From positions 30,868 through 94,867 of the forward strand of contig VBBQ01000027.1 in the NCBI GenBank assembly GCA_005888755.1: a stretch of DNA of 64,000 bases, written 5' to 3'. The stretch comes from Candidatus Bathyarchaeota archaeon. GTDB taxonomy: Archaea; Thermoproteota; Bathyarchaeia; 40CM-2-53-6. The position numbers were made by a program, and so were the translations under genes. Of the stretch, positions 35,394 through 43,605 are shown piece by piece (within the stretch, counting starts at the first letter, position 1; every line of letters starts with the position of its first letter). The notes beneath the pieces are model-generated. The model was not told the DNA's origin, did not search any database, and worked only from the letters and a program-made list of their open reading frames with translations.

Positions 35394-35404
35394 GTAGATG
35401 AATT

Positions 35405-35725
35405 ATGGGGAAAATTGGTGTCATCGCGGACAAGGAGACAGCGATATACTTCAAGCTCGGTGGGGTCAAGAACAGCTGGGTTGTGAAATCCGAAGACGAG
35501 GCTGTGAAGACATTTGAAGACATCAAGAGCAAACAGACCGTCTCCCTCGTCATCGTTACAGACACTGTCTTCGACTGGATCAAGGACAAGGTTGGACAAG
35601 GGAAGAAGGAAATCGAGCTGCCACTGGTTGTATCGATTCCAACAAGGCGCGGCGGCAAGTCCCAGGTTGACCTACTAGCTGATCTGATCAAGAGAACTGT
35701 AGGCGTGGAAATCAGGGTACAATAG
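35405..35725 (+). CDS. atpF: A-type ATP synthase subunit F
   Basis: A 106-residue protein with the V/A-ATPase subunit F fold: IGVIADKETAIYFKLGGVKN, VSLVIVTDTVFDWIKD, and LPLVVSIPTRRGG near the end, then a C-terminal helix. Subunit F sits on the central stalk and tunes ATP hydrolysis. It is normally in the atp operon. Here it follows ogg by 11 bp, with no other ATPase gene in the window. Confidence 0.88.
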   Translation: MGKIGVIADKETAIYFKLGGVKNSWVVKSEDEAVKTFEDIKSKQTVSLVIVTDTVFDWIKDKVGQGKKEIELPLVVSIPTRRGGKSQVDLLADLIKRTVGVEIRVQ

Positions 35726-35756
35726 GAATCACCGGTAAAATCGCCCATTATCAGCC

Positions 35757-35981
35757 CTAATCTCGAATCTGGTAGGTCCACTTAACAACCCGCCAAGATT
35801 CACTGGGCCAGTCGGGTTTTTCGCCGAGGCGTCCGAGCCTGTATTGTGCCCTGATCAGCCGGACTCGCCCGGGATCCCTACCAGTCAGGCAGTGTTCTAG
35901 AAATAAGGGAGTCTTAGCGACTCGACCTCGCGTCGGGTAAGAGGTTTCCGCGGACCCCTGTAAAAGTAAACCACGGGCCAA
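35757..35981 (-). CDS. Possible small basic protein (74 aa)
   Basis: TTG 35981 to TAG 35757. The C-terminal half is Arg/Trp-rich and looks designed (GRVRLIRAQYRLGRLGEKPD and SESWRVVKWTYQIRD). The N-terminal half is less convincing, and no good ribosome site is seen. Unrecognised. It may be a small nucleic-acid-binding protein, or a shadow frame. Convergent with atpF. Confidence 0.35.
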   Translation of the reverse strand: MARGLLLQGSAETSYPTRGRVAKTPLFLEHCLTGRDPGRVRLIRAQYRLGRLGEKPDWPSESWRVVKWTYQIRD

Positions 35982-36375
35982 TGATCGAGTTTTTGGTTCG
36001 TCCAGTTGAAATCATTGTACGAGAACCCTTAATCTCGACGGAGTTTTCGTACAACATTGTTTCGACAGGAACGGTACGTACTTCTCAGAATAAAAGGGGA
36101 TGCCTTTTACCAATCTTCACTAATCAGGGGGAAACGGGTTTTGGTCAGTCATTCCCATTTTTGAGGCTTGCTCTCGCCTGCATTTGCGCTTTGGATGTCA
36201 CAACCGAGACAATCCCCCGTTCTCAATCCCTCCATCCAGGTTCCATTTAGGGGACGGAAGAGTGGGGAGTGCGACCTACAGGATAGATTCGTAAGAACCG
36301 GACGGACGCGGAATCCGAGCTGACACGTTAAGATCGAATTCTTGGGTTGTTGCTGGCTGGAAAGAGCCGAACGGC
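35982..36375. other. Non-coding stretch with inverted repeat
   Basis: No gene seen. It contains the inverted repeat at 36015-36054 and otherwise mixed sequence up to the FG-GAP-like gene's stop. Confidence 0.4.
36015..36054. repeat. 12-bp inverted repeat with 16-bp spacer
   Basis: TTGTACGAGAAC (36015-36026) and GTTTTCGTACAA (36043-36054) are inverse complements apart from one base. The spacer contains CCTTAATCTCGACG. It may be a hairpin or a dimeric-regulator site. Confidence 0.5.
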
Positions 36376-37626
36376 TTAGGGCTGATTCACGTTGGAACCA
36401 GAGTCGTCTTGGCTGGGACCGCCATCTCTCGAGAAGATGTAGACAGCGCCTGCCCATAATTGTCCGTTCACGGCTTGGCAAGGAGCTCCCGCGAACACGC
36501 GATCTTTGGATGAGTCGACTTCATTTCCAAGACAGCCGAAGCTTCCCGAAACTCCAGTTTCCGGGCTAGCCAGTGTGCTCTTCAATTTTCCTGATTCCGC
36601 GCCGAAGACGTAGACTCGACCGGCGGTAGTTGTGCTGACAGGGTCGTAGGGAGCCCCCACGATCAAACTGTTACCCGCAAGCGTGATGGAACGTCCGAAG
36701 CCATCTGACGAGTTAGGGACTAGAGCGTTAGTGTTAGGGCTGGTGAAATTCTTGACAGGCGCACCTGTCGCTAAATCGAAGACGTAGACCCTACCAAAGA
36801 ACGTAACCCCGTCCACGGTCTCGAATGGAGACCCGACAAACGCCCGGTCATCCTTCACAGCAACGGAAGATCCAAAGTAAGACACCAATGGTGAGTTGGG
36901 CGAAACTAGAGTACTAACCAGCGCGCCGGTTGAGATATTGAACACATACGCTCGGCCGGAGAGTTGGTTCTCTGCGGGAGCGCCAACGATGACATGGTCG
37001 TCTGCAATATTGACCCTGGCCCCAAAAGCGCCGCCAAAGTTGGATCTATCTCCAACAGGATTCGGAGTAGCTAGATTCATGATTTCCGTCCCTGTCCGTA
37101 TGTCAAGGACGTGAACACGTCCAGCCTGCACACCATCCACCATCTCAAAGGGGGCTCCGACGGCCAAGAGTCCGTCCGCCACATCTACAGCCCTCCCAAA
37201 ATCTCCCAAGTGCTCGGGGCTAGTACTCAAAAGCGTCTTTAGCAGTGCACCAGTTCCGAGGTTGAAGATGTAGACTCGGCCGGCACTGCCAACCCCGTTG
37301 ACAGTCTCTCCTGGAGCACCAACAAACAGAAGGCTGCCCGATATCTCGACAGACCAGCCAAACTCTCCTCCTGACTGGCTGACGCTCGGACTAACGAGTG
37401 TCCTAATCAGAGACCCACTGACGCCATCATACAGTAAGACTTCTCCCTGCTGTCCGTTGTACAAAGAGTCGCCGACTGCCAAAAAGCCGTTTGCAGCGTC
37501 TATAGTTCCTCCGAACATATCGTATGATGCGGGGTTGGAGTTGTGAATAATGATAACAGAGGAGGAAGCTGGAGACGCGACCATCAAGAAGCTGAGAAGG
37601 AGTACAGAAACAACCGTGACGCTCAT
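36376..37626 (-). CDS. Secreted FG-GAP / beta-propeller repeat protein
   Basis: A 416-residue protein with a signal peptide (VTVVSVLLLSFLMVASPASS), then about seven repeats of roughly 50 residues: 'FG..V.......LLVGAP.E...G...GRVYIFNLGTGALLKTL'. This is the FG-GAP (integrin-alpha-like) propeller pattern. The repeats read GEFGWSVEIS, GDFGRAVDVA, GAFGARVNIA, SYFGSSVAVK and DGFGRSITLA. A surface binding or matrix role is likely. Confidence 0.85.
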   Translation of the reverse strand: MSVTVVSVLLLSFLMVASPASSSVIIIHNSNPASYDMFGGTIDAANGFLAVGDSLYNGQQGEVLLYDGVSGSLIRTLVSPSVSQSGGEFGWSVEISGSLLFVGAPGETVNGVGSAGRVYIFNLGTGALLKTLLSTSPEHLGDFGRAVDVADGLLAVGAPFEMVDGVQAGRVHVLDIRTGTEIMNLATPNPVGDRSNFGGAFGARVNIADDHVIVGAPAENQLSGRAYVFNISTGALVSTLVSPNSPLVSYFGSSVAVKDDRAFVGSPFETVDGVTFFGRVYVFDLATGAPVKNFTSPNTNALVPNSSDGFGRSITLAGNSLIVGAPYDPVSTTTAGRVYVFGAESGKLKSTLASPETGVSGSFGCLGNEVDSSKDRVFAGAPCQAVNGQLWAGAVYIFSRDGGPSQDDSGSNVNQP

Positions 37627-37898
37627 CTAATCATCCATCGAATAACGAAGGCTCCGCGCAGATATAGCTGCCGATTAGCAACGAATCACAAAGCCTCAAC
37701 CCGAAGCGTTCCTATGCGCTCCATCGCTGGATAGCCAAAGAAACAAGCCAAGACGCGCAAGCCTTTGCGGGAATTAGCGGCTTGAAACGACTCGAACCAC
37801 AACGTTTAGTGGATTCGTGTATTCCACACGAAATTCTCGACGCGAACCCTTAATTCCACTGGAAGCCGGCTCGCAGAAAACCGGACCGGTCTCAGATT

Positions 37899-39146
37899 TT
37901 GTCGCAACAGGGTTTAGATCTGATCTTCGAAAGAGTCCTTTCCGGAGGAGAAGTCTTCCGCGACAGAAACCTCCTCAGACACGACTACATGCCCGCAACA
38001 CTTCCACACAGGGAAGAGCAGATCCGCCGACTAGGATCAGTGCTCGCTCCCGCCCTAACGAAAGATCGAGTCTCAAACCTTTTCGCCTATGGCAAAACTG
38101 GCACCGGAAAAACAATCGTGACCAAGTTTGTCCTCGATCGTCTACAGCGAAAAGCTCGCGAACATGGACGAGCACTTGACACGAGCTACGTCAACTGCCG
38201 TCTCTCAGGAACAAACTACAGAGTCATCGCCGACCTCTGCCGCTCTCTCGGTCGAGAAGTCCCGTTTACTGGATTAGCAGTCGGTGAGCTCCTGGACCGG
38301 TTCAGAAGCGCCCTCCAATCACGCGGCTCCGCCTTCCTCGTCGTCCTAGACGAAATAGACGCGCTAGTGAAAAGGAGCGAGGACGACAGCCTACTCTACG
38401 AGTTGACGAGGATAAACGAGAAGCTGACGGACGGCTGGATCGGGCTTATAGGAATCTCCAACGATCTCCACTTCAAAGACTTCCTCGACCCGAGAGTACT
38501 CAGCTCGCTGGGAGAGGAAGAGGTAGTGTTCAAACCATACTCATCAGACGAACTATACGACATTCTAAAGGAACGAGCACAGCTCGCCTTCCGCTCCGGA
38601 GTTCTCGATCAAGGCGCTCTCCACTTGTGCGCGGCCCTGGCCGCGGGAGAACACGGTGATGCACGCCGCGCGCTCGATCTCCTCAGAGTGGCCGCTGAGA
38701 TCGCCGAGAGATCCCGCGAGCTAAAGGTAGTGGAGAATCATGTTCGTGAAGCGCAACAGAAAGTTGAACATGACCGCGTCACGGAGGCCCTGTCATCCCT
38801 TCCCCTCCACTCACGAATCCTCCTAATCTCCGTAATGCAATTGGAGAATACACGGAGAGAAAGCTCTGTCACAGGCGACGTCTACGAGGTATACCGAGAA
38901 CTATGCGCAGCAGGGTCCGTGGAACCCCTCACCCAGAGAAGGGTCAGCGGGCTGCTCAACGAGCTAGATATCATGGGCGTCCTAAACGCGCGCGTAGTAA
39001 GCTTCGGAAGATACGGTCGCACAAAGAAGATCCGGCTAGGCGTAGAATCTCGGTCAGTAACCGCATCCTTCAACCAGGACGAGATGGTTCGAGGACTGCT
39101 TAGCTATGCTCCACGGAGCGTCCTCAAACATCAAACCAGCCTCTAG
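37899..39146 (+). CDS. cdc6: Orc1/Cdc6 replication initiator
   Basis: A 415-residue AAA+ origin-binding protein. Walker A is AYGKTGTGKTIV, Walker B VVLDEIDALV, sensor 1 IGLIGISND and sensor 2 EHGDARRALDLLR. A C-terminal winged helix follows (about 310-415). The opening RVLSGGEVFRDRNLLRHDYM and LPHREEQIRRL is typical. The 50 bp upstream hold TTCCACTGGAAG (37853-37864), an imperfect ORB-like core that may allow self-control. DUF99 overlaps its 3' end. Confidence 0.95.
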   Translation: MSQQGLDLIFERVLSGGEVFRDRNLLRHDYMPATLPHREEQIRRLGSVLAPALTKDRVSNLFAYGKTGTGKTIVTKFVLDRLQRKAREHGRALDTSYVNCRLSGTNYRVIADLCRSLGREVPFTGLAVGELLDRFRSALQSRGSAFLVVLDEIDALVKRSEDDSLLYELTRINEKLTDGWIGLIGISNDLHFKDFLDPRVLSSLGEEEVVFKPYSSDELYDILKERAQLAFRSGVLDQGALHLCAALAAGEHGDARRALDLLRVAAEIAERSRELKVVENHVREAQQKVEHDRVTEALSSLPLHSRILLISVMQLENTRRESSVTGDVYEVYRELCAAGSVEPLTQRRVSGLLNELDIMGVLNARVVSFGRYGRTKKIRLGVESRSVTASFNQDEMVRGLLSYAPRSVLKHQTSL

Positions 39147-39702
39147 ATGCGTTGGAATAGATGACGGCCCCTTTCCACCGAAAACAGATGACAAGGTCAG
39201 ATATGCTCCTTTCATAGCAGTCTGGCTGAAAGGAGCGCATCTACAACAGCTCAGAACCCACTGGATCACAGTTGACGGACTAGATGCAACCAGAAAAGCA
39301 CAGCTTCTCCTCAAAGACTCCAGGGACATTCCCATTTTGTTGTCAGGTGTAACGTTTGGCGGGTTCAACCTCATCGACCCCTGGAAGATCCAAAAGATGA
39401 CCAAGGCGCCAGTAATCGCGGTCATCGGATCCCGACCCGATAACAGGGCTGTGAAGCGTGCCCTGTCCAGACACTTTCCCGATTGGAAGCAACGATGGGA
39501 TCTGGTTAAGTCGCTGGGATCTCTACACCGCGTTCGAACGATGGCTGGTGAAGGTCCCGTGTTCTTTGAACGGTTCGGCTGTTCGACTCATGAGGCAGGA
39601 TTGATTTTGAAGAGTTGGGCCTTCGTCTCCCGGGTTCCTGAGCCGTTGCGAGTTGCGGGGATTCTTGCTAGAGGTCTGTTTTCTCCGAAACCTTCAGTGT
39701 AG
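39106..39702 (+). CDS. DUF99 family protein (endonuclease dU-like)
   Basis: A 198-residue protein that overlaps the cdc6 end by about 40 bases. DUF99 signatures: CVGIDDGPFPP, ITVDGLDATRKAQLLL, SGVTFGGFNLIDPWKI and PVIAVIGSRPDNRAVKRAL. A DUF99 member has been described as endonuclease dU, cutting DNA at deoxyuridine, but most members are untested. Its coupling to cdc6 suits a DNA-maintenance role. Confidence 0.88.
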   Translation: MLHGASSNIKPASRCVGIDDGPFPPKTDDKVRYAPFIAVWLKGAHLQQLRTHWITVDGLDATRKAQLLLKDSRDIPILLSGVTFGGFNLIDPWKIQKMTKAPVIAVIGSRPDNRAVKRALSRHFPDWKQRWDLVKSLGSLHRVRTMAGEGPVFFERFGCSTHEAGLILKSWAFVSRVPEPLRVAGILARGLFSPKPSV

Positions 39703-39746
39703 GCTTCTAGGTTACAGGAGGCTTTAGTCGTCCCGTTGAGGTTGCT

Positions 39747-39980
39747 GTGGACAGTCAACGGAAAACTCATGGATTTTACCTTGGTGAGTCTAGCGTGACG
39801 GGGAAAAAAACTAATCGCGAGAACCAGCTTAACGACTACTTCCGTAGACGGTGTTGCAACTACGAGAACTTCGCCTGCGATCGGGTCTGGGAATGCGCAT
39901 TGTGCGCACGCCAGTCGGTGAAGATTGAGCCGATAATGGATGAGATTGAGTCGACTACTTTGACAACTCGGAAGAGGTGA
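39747..39980 (+). CDS. Small Cys-containing protein (77 aa)
   Basis: GTG 39747 to TGA 39980, ending inside the ribosome site of the next small gene. It has a Cys cluster (RRRCCNYENFACDRVWECALCARQ) that could hold a metal. Unrecognised. The tight spacing to the following coiled-coil gene suggests a pair. Confidence 0.45.
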   Translation: MDSQRKTHGFYLGESSVTGKKTNRENQLNDYFRRRCCNYENFACDRVWECALCARQSVKIEPIMDEIESTTLTTRKR

Positions 39981-39985
39981 ATTGA

Positions 39986-40207
39986 ATGGAGACTTTGAGA
40001 GAAGAAGAGGTTCTGCGGCTTGAGGAGGCGCTACTGAAGAAGATGGAAGAAAGGCTAACCCCACTAATGGAGCAGGCTGCACGCGACGCGGCAAGAATGG
40101 CAATGCAGAGACTGCGTTTGGACATGATGGCTCATATCAGCAGGCACGAGGAGACTATTCAGCGACTGGCAAAGGCTGCGCTGGCCGCCGAGCACATTCC
40201 AAGATAG
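39986..40207 (+). CDS. Small coiled-coil protein (73 aa)
   Basis: ATG 39986 follows GAGGTGA by a good spacing. The protein is almost all helix: LREEEVLRLEEALLKKMEER then MEQAARDAARMAMQRLRLDM, with heptad-like hydrophobics. No cysteine. Probably oligomeric. The role is unknown; its neighbour upstream is a Cys-rich small protein. Confidence 0.6.
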   Translation: METLREEEVLRLEEALLKKMEERLTPLMEQAARDAARMAMQRLRLDMMAHISRHEETIQRLAKAALAAEHIPR

Positions 40208-40318
40208 ATACCTGTCCCTCGCCATTACGACCGATCAAAACTACGGCTCCTAGTTGTTGCGGATAAGGCTCGAACGAGTCCGATTGTTCCCTACCGCTCT
40301 TCGCCGTCCGTCAGTCAT

Positions 40319-41425
40319 CTATGCATTCTTGCACGTCGGGCAGAGCGGAATCTTGTTCACAATCCCCTTTGTAACAACACAGTCCGTGCAGAGGGGTTTG
40401 CGACATGAACTGCACATTCGTTCGTGTTCCGCACAAATAGTCCCCCCGCAGACTTCGCAGATCGCTCTGGGCTTATGATCACAAAGCGAGCATTTCTGAG
40501 TGTCATCCCAGATCATTTTTCCAGTAGCCGCTTGGAGAATCTTTCGGTAGGACTTGCCTGCGGCTAGCATCTCAACAGTAACAATCGGAATGTGCAGCAA
40601 TTGAACGCCAGTTACCGTCAGCTCGTCGCGACCACTGAGAATCTCGTTGGTCTTGGCTCGGATCATATCTTCGGTAACCCCAGCAGGCGCGACTGTGACC
40701 GTATTCTTCATCTCAAGCTCCGGAGGCAACTTGGGCATGGACCCCGTTGATGATTCTATCTCGAGGCAATCGACAAAAAACCCCGTTGACGGGAGATCCT
40801 CAACGTGCCCTTCGAAAAGGGCGGCATCGCAGACGCGCCCATCTACTCCGTCGAACACGACTACTCCCTGAGCTAGTTTCTTTCGTCCATCATCGATCTG
40901 GAAGCTGGAGAAGAAGTACGGTCGAAATTCAAGCCTAGGCATGGATGACAGCTTGAGGAAGGTGCCATTCACCAGACCATGAGCCAGGATTCGAGATGCT
41001 GCGGCCCTAGCGACCGGCAGCGTCCCGGGAACCTTGTGTCTCTCTGGGGCCTTGATGCTTTCAACTCTCTCTTTCAGCTTGGCGAGGTCCCAGAGCTCAA
41101 CGCCAAGTTTGCGTGCCATGAATTCCGCGTTTCCCCCGAACCCTCTGGGAGAAACGTAGATTCCGCTCTGAATACCTAAACTCTTCAGGCGCGCCGCGAA
41201 CTTCTCGACCTCTCGACCGTCAACCTGATTGGTTCCCTCCCAGCACTCGAAAGCAACCCTTTGCACTTTCTTGCCTTTCTTTCTAGATGCGAGAATGTCC
41301 ACAAAGTAGCTCGGTGAATCGCCGGTCTGTGCGTTCTTTTCCACTTCGAAACCTTCGACTCTGCAAACGTCACAGACCATATCCACTACAAAGTTGCCTG
41401 ATTCTGCTCTTGCATTCGTGGTCAT
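40319..41425 (-). CDS. Restriction endonuclease-like (Mrr-type) protein with C-terminal zinc ribbons
   Basis: A 368-residue protein from ATG 41425. The N-terminus (about 10-110) has the PD-(D/E)xK-like order YFVDILASRKKGKKVQRVAFECWEG, then GIYVSPRGFGGNAEFMARKL, as in Mrr/McrA-type endonuclease folds. The C-terminus has at least four CxxC pairs (CSLCDHK, CEVCGG, CSSC, CPTC) and His, forming zinc knuckles like a B-box. The middle is unrecognised. It may be a DNA- or RNA-targeting nuclease of a defence system or a repair protein. No methylase neighbour is present. Confidence 0.72.
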   Translation of the reverse strand: MTTNARAESGNFVVDMVCDVCRVEGFEVEKNAQTGDSPSYFVDILASRKKGKKVQRVAFECWEGTNQVDGREVEKFAARLKSLGIQSGIYVSPRGFGGNAEFMARKLGVELWDLAKLKERVESIKAPERHKVPGTLPVARAAASRILAHGLVNGTFLKLSSMPRLEFRPYFFSSFQIDDGRKKLAQGVVVFDGVDGRVCDAALFEGHVEDLPSTGFFVDCLEIESSTGSMPKLPPELEMKNTVTVAPAGVTEDMIRAKTNEILSGRDELTVTGVQLLHIPIVTVEMLAAGKSYRKILQAATGKMIWDDTQKCSLCDHKPRAICEVCGGTICAEHERMCSSCRKPLCTDCVVTKGIVNKIPLCPTCKNA

Positions 41426-41548
41426 GTGAGACCCGCTTGTATTCAATTCGGAGGTGTGAAAATTGCGGAATAAGCGTGATGTAACCTAGCACGGTTGCTA
41501 CGCGTGAGCTAAGCAAGGCTCAATAGCGATGGATACAAAACCGTATCC

Positions 41549-42040
41549 ATGGAGAATTTGGACGTCTTCAAAGGCTGGCACGAGAGAACGCGCTCGGCCA
41601 TCGATGAAACGCTTGGCGATCGAATACTCTTAGCGCTATTACAGCGTAGCAATCTGACTAGAATACAGTTCGAAGCGCTTCTCGTAGACCAGTTTGGTCA
41701 TGATATGGCGAACAAACGGCTAACAAGGAATGATATGGCTCTATTACGGAGAGATAAAAGAGGAATTAGCCGTGGATCGTTCAACAGAACCCTAAAACAG
41801 GCAAGAGAAAACGTTGTCGAGGCCATTCACACCGTCCTGCTCCTCGGCTATAGCGGCCTGACTGAGTCTCCAAGTATCGCCCCATTTCTGGAAGCATCAG
41901 AGCGCCTCAAGAGTCAAACCTCCCAACTCCGAGACTCAGCGCAAAACAATCAAGAATTCTATTTGAGAACGGTGGAGTCGATAATTGACGATTTAGATCA
42001 GGCATTTAGGGCAATGTTCGGTAGAAACCGTGACACGTGA
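41549..42040 (+). CDS. Hypothetical helical protein (163 aa)
   Basis: A soluble, helix-rich protein with no membrane segment: GWHERTRSAIDETLGDRILL, RNDMALLRRDKRGISRGSFN and SIIDDLDQAFRAMFG. A Lys/Arg patch (LLRRDKRGISR) could contact nucleic acid. It lies just before the palindrome cluster and in line with the HTH gene at 42297. Not recognised. Confidence 0.65.
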   Translation: MENLDVFKGWHERTRSAIDETLGDRILLALLQRSNLTRIQFEALLVDQFGHDMANKRLTRNDMALLRRDKRGISRGSFNRTLKQARENVVEAIHTVLLLGYSGLTESPSIAPFLEASERLKSQTSQLRDSAQNNQEFYLRTVESIIDDLDQAFRAMFGRNRDT

Positions 42041-42292
42041 CGTCACACAAGTGATTGTGCATCATGCATATCACGCGTCATATCTGCGCGAAGAACGGCG
42101 GAACGCAACACATCTGGATCGAGAACAGGCAGGACTGCCGTATCATGCCCTTGACGTCATGACGCAACAGAAAAGTCACGCCTTTCGTCACCCGTGATGG
42201 GGTTACGGTGAAACCTGGCGTCACAACAGTTAGTGTTAAATGCGTTTGTCGAGTTCAACGTGACGTCACGGCTCCGGAGAGCGTGATATCAC
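42037..42292. promoter_or_regulatory. Cluster of TGACGTCA-type palindromes
   Basis: Perfect palindromes GTGACGTCAC (42037-42046), TGACGTCA (42152-42159), CGTGACGTCACG (42259-42270) and GTGATATCAC (42283-42292), plus many GTCAC/GTGAC and CGTCA/TGACG half-sites (near 42072, 42174, 42185, 42218). They fill the gap before the HTH gene, the last one ending 4 bases before its ATG. Such iterated sites usually bind a regulator or a partition/replication protein. Confidence 0.6.
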
Positions 42293-42296
42293 AGAA

Positions 42297-42974
42297 ATGC
42301 TGGGGATTAGGAAACGGCCGAGCGATGCCAGTACCGATTCTTCATCTGAAAACTATGACGTTGCAAAGCTGTTCTTTGATACCTTCTCGAAAAGGCTCGG
42401 TTCCTTCGAGACGAGTTTGAAGGACTTAGCTGTTGAGGTTGGAAGGCTCAAGACTTCGGGGGATCAGTCCAAGTTATCTGATTTGGTATTACTGGAGCGT
42501 CTCCAAAAAACTGAGAGGCTGTTGGGCGAATCTCTAAACTGGATTAAGCAGATCGCTGATACAGTTCTCCAGGCTCCGCAGCCAACCGCTTTGACCAGTA
42601 GGGTGGTTGGAGAGGTTCCTGAGGTGGTAAGATCTGTTCCGCAATCGGCTGTGAATCAGTCTTCGATCCGTACGGACCCTTCAGTTGTCCAACCGGGTTC
42701 TTTGAACTCGATCACGACCCCTACTGAGCTTCAGGTTCTAACTCTTCTGGCGAACCAGGGACCAAAGTCGGCCCCGGAAATAGGAAAGCTTGTCGGGCGT
42801 TCAAGGGAACATACGGCTCGCCTGATGAAGAAGCTGTTCGATGAGGGATTCGTTCGGCGAGACCAGACTCGGATTCCGTTTCGGTATTCGACTGTTGAGC
42901 GTGTGAAGCAGAGCTTCACGAGGCCTGAAGGGAAGGACGAGGAGCGAGAGAAGGTTTCTGCTCCTCAAGCTTGA
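42297..42974 (+). CDS. MarR-like winged-helix protein with N-terminal coiled coil
   Basis: A 225-residue protein. The N-terminal part has helical, heptad-rich stretches (FFDTFSKRLGSFETSLKDLA; LLERLQKTERLLGESLNWIK), a Pro/Ser linker, and a C-terminal winged helix (ELQVLTLLANQGPKSAPEIGKLVGRSREHTARLMKKLFD). ATG 42297 directly follows the palindrome array, so it may be its own regulator. It overlaps the convergent 42916 gene by 59 bp. Confidence 0.75.
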   Translation: MLGIRKRPSDASTDSSSENYDVAKLFFDTFSKRLGSFETSLKDLAVEVGRLKTSGDQSKLSDLVLLERLQKTERLLGESLNWIKQIADTVLQAPQPTALTSRVVGEVPEVVRSVPQSAVNQSSIRTDPSVVQPGSLNSITTPTELQVLTLLANQGPKSAPEIGKLVGRSREHTARLMKKLFDEGFVRRDQTRIPFRYSTVERVKQSFTRPEGKDEEREKVSAPQA

Positions 42975-43341
42975 CACGGTATACTAGGCAGAGTTTTTCC
43001 TGTTCTCTCTCAAGAATTCCTCGATCAGCTAATCGCGTTAGATACGTGGATACCGTGCTCAACAGTATCTTCTCCTTAAACGTCGTTTCGAACGCCTTTC
43101 TCGCTTCGGTTGAGGTGAAGCTTCTCCCTCTTAGCTGGGACATGATCATGCTCGCAAGCCTGTCGAATTTTCTGGGAGAGAGCCCGAGAGCGGTCGCCGA
43201 CGCCTGAGGTGTTCCCGACATCAACTCAACCATGTCGAGTATTTTGCTCACCTTTTCTTTTGTCACGGGACCGTCGATAGCGATGGAATGTCTTACTCCG
43301 TCTGTGTCGTAGAATTCCATCTTCAATCGGCGTGGTCTCAT
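42916..43341 (-). CDS. Winged-helix regulator (141 aa)
   Basis: A helical N-terminus is followed by an HTH (SFTSTEARKAFETTFKEKIL; VSTYLTRLADRGILEREQEK). The N-terminal part MEFYDTDGVRHSIAIDG looks like a small beta element. It is the gene closest to the ORB-like box. The function is inferred from fold only. Confidence 0.72.
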   Translation of the reverse strand: MRPRRLKMEFYDTDGVRHSIAIDGPVTKEKVSKILDMVELMSGTPQASATALGLSPRKFDRLASMIMSQLRGRSFTSTEARKAFETTFKEKILLSTVSTYLTRLADRGILEREQEKLCLVYRVKLEEQKPSLAPRPSLQAS

Positions 43342-43468
43342 ATCTATTTTTCCTCGGGAAGAACTGGGGGCTTCACAGTTCGCAGTTCACATGTAGAAAA
43401 AGGCTCACGCATCATGATTCGCGTCAGATGTGAATGTTTGGATGATTGATCTTGGCAGGTTCCATAGG

Positions 43469-43490
43469 CTCCAGTGGAAACGGAGGGGTC
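43469..43490 (+). promoter_or_regulatory. ORB-like origin recognition box
   Basis: CCAGTGGAAACGGAGGGG at 43471-43488, with flanking CT and TC, fits the archaeal Orc1/Cdc6 origin recognition box (CCAGTGGAAAC...GGGG) almost base for base. A short inverted repeat TTCAC..GTGAA follows at 43501-43515. I found no second clear ORB nearby, so origin status is unproven. Confidence 0.55.
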
Positions 43491-43605
43491 TCCGGACTAT
43501 TTCACAAGTAGTGAAGCCATTCTGGAACTAAGATCGGAATAGTGAGCCCGACAGCACGTCGTTTGCGGTTGCAACCGTTGTTCTACGGGTTGTGAAGATG
43601 CCCGC

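Noticed and set aside
35981-36250. Plus-strand frame of 89 codons
   Set aside because: Crosses the inverted repeat, lacks a ribosome site and shows no domain.
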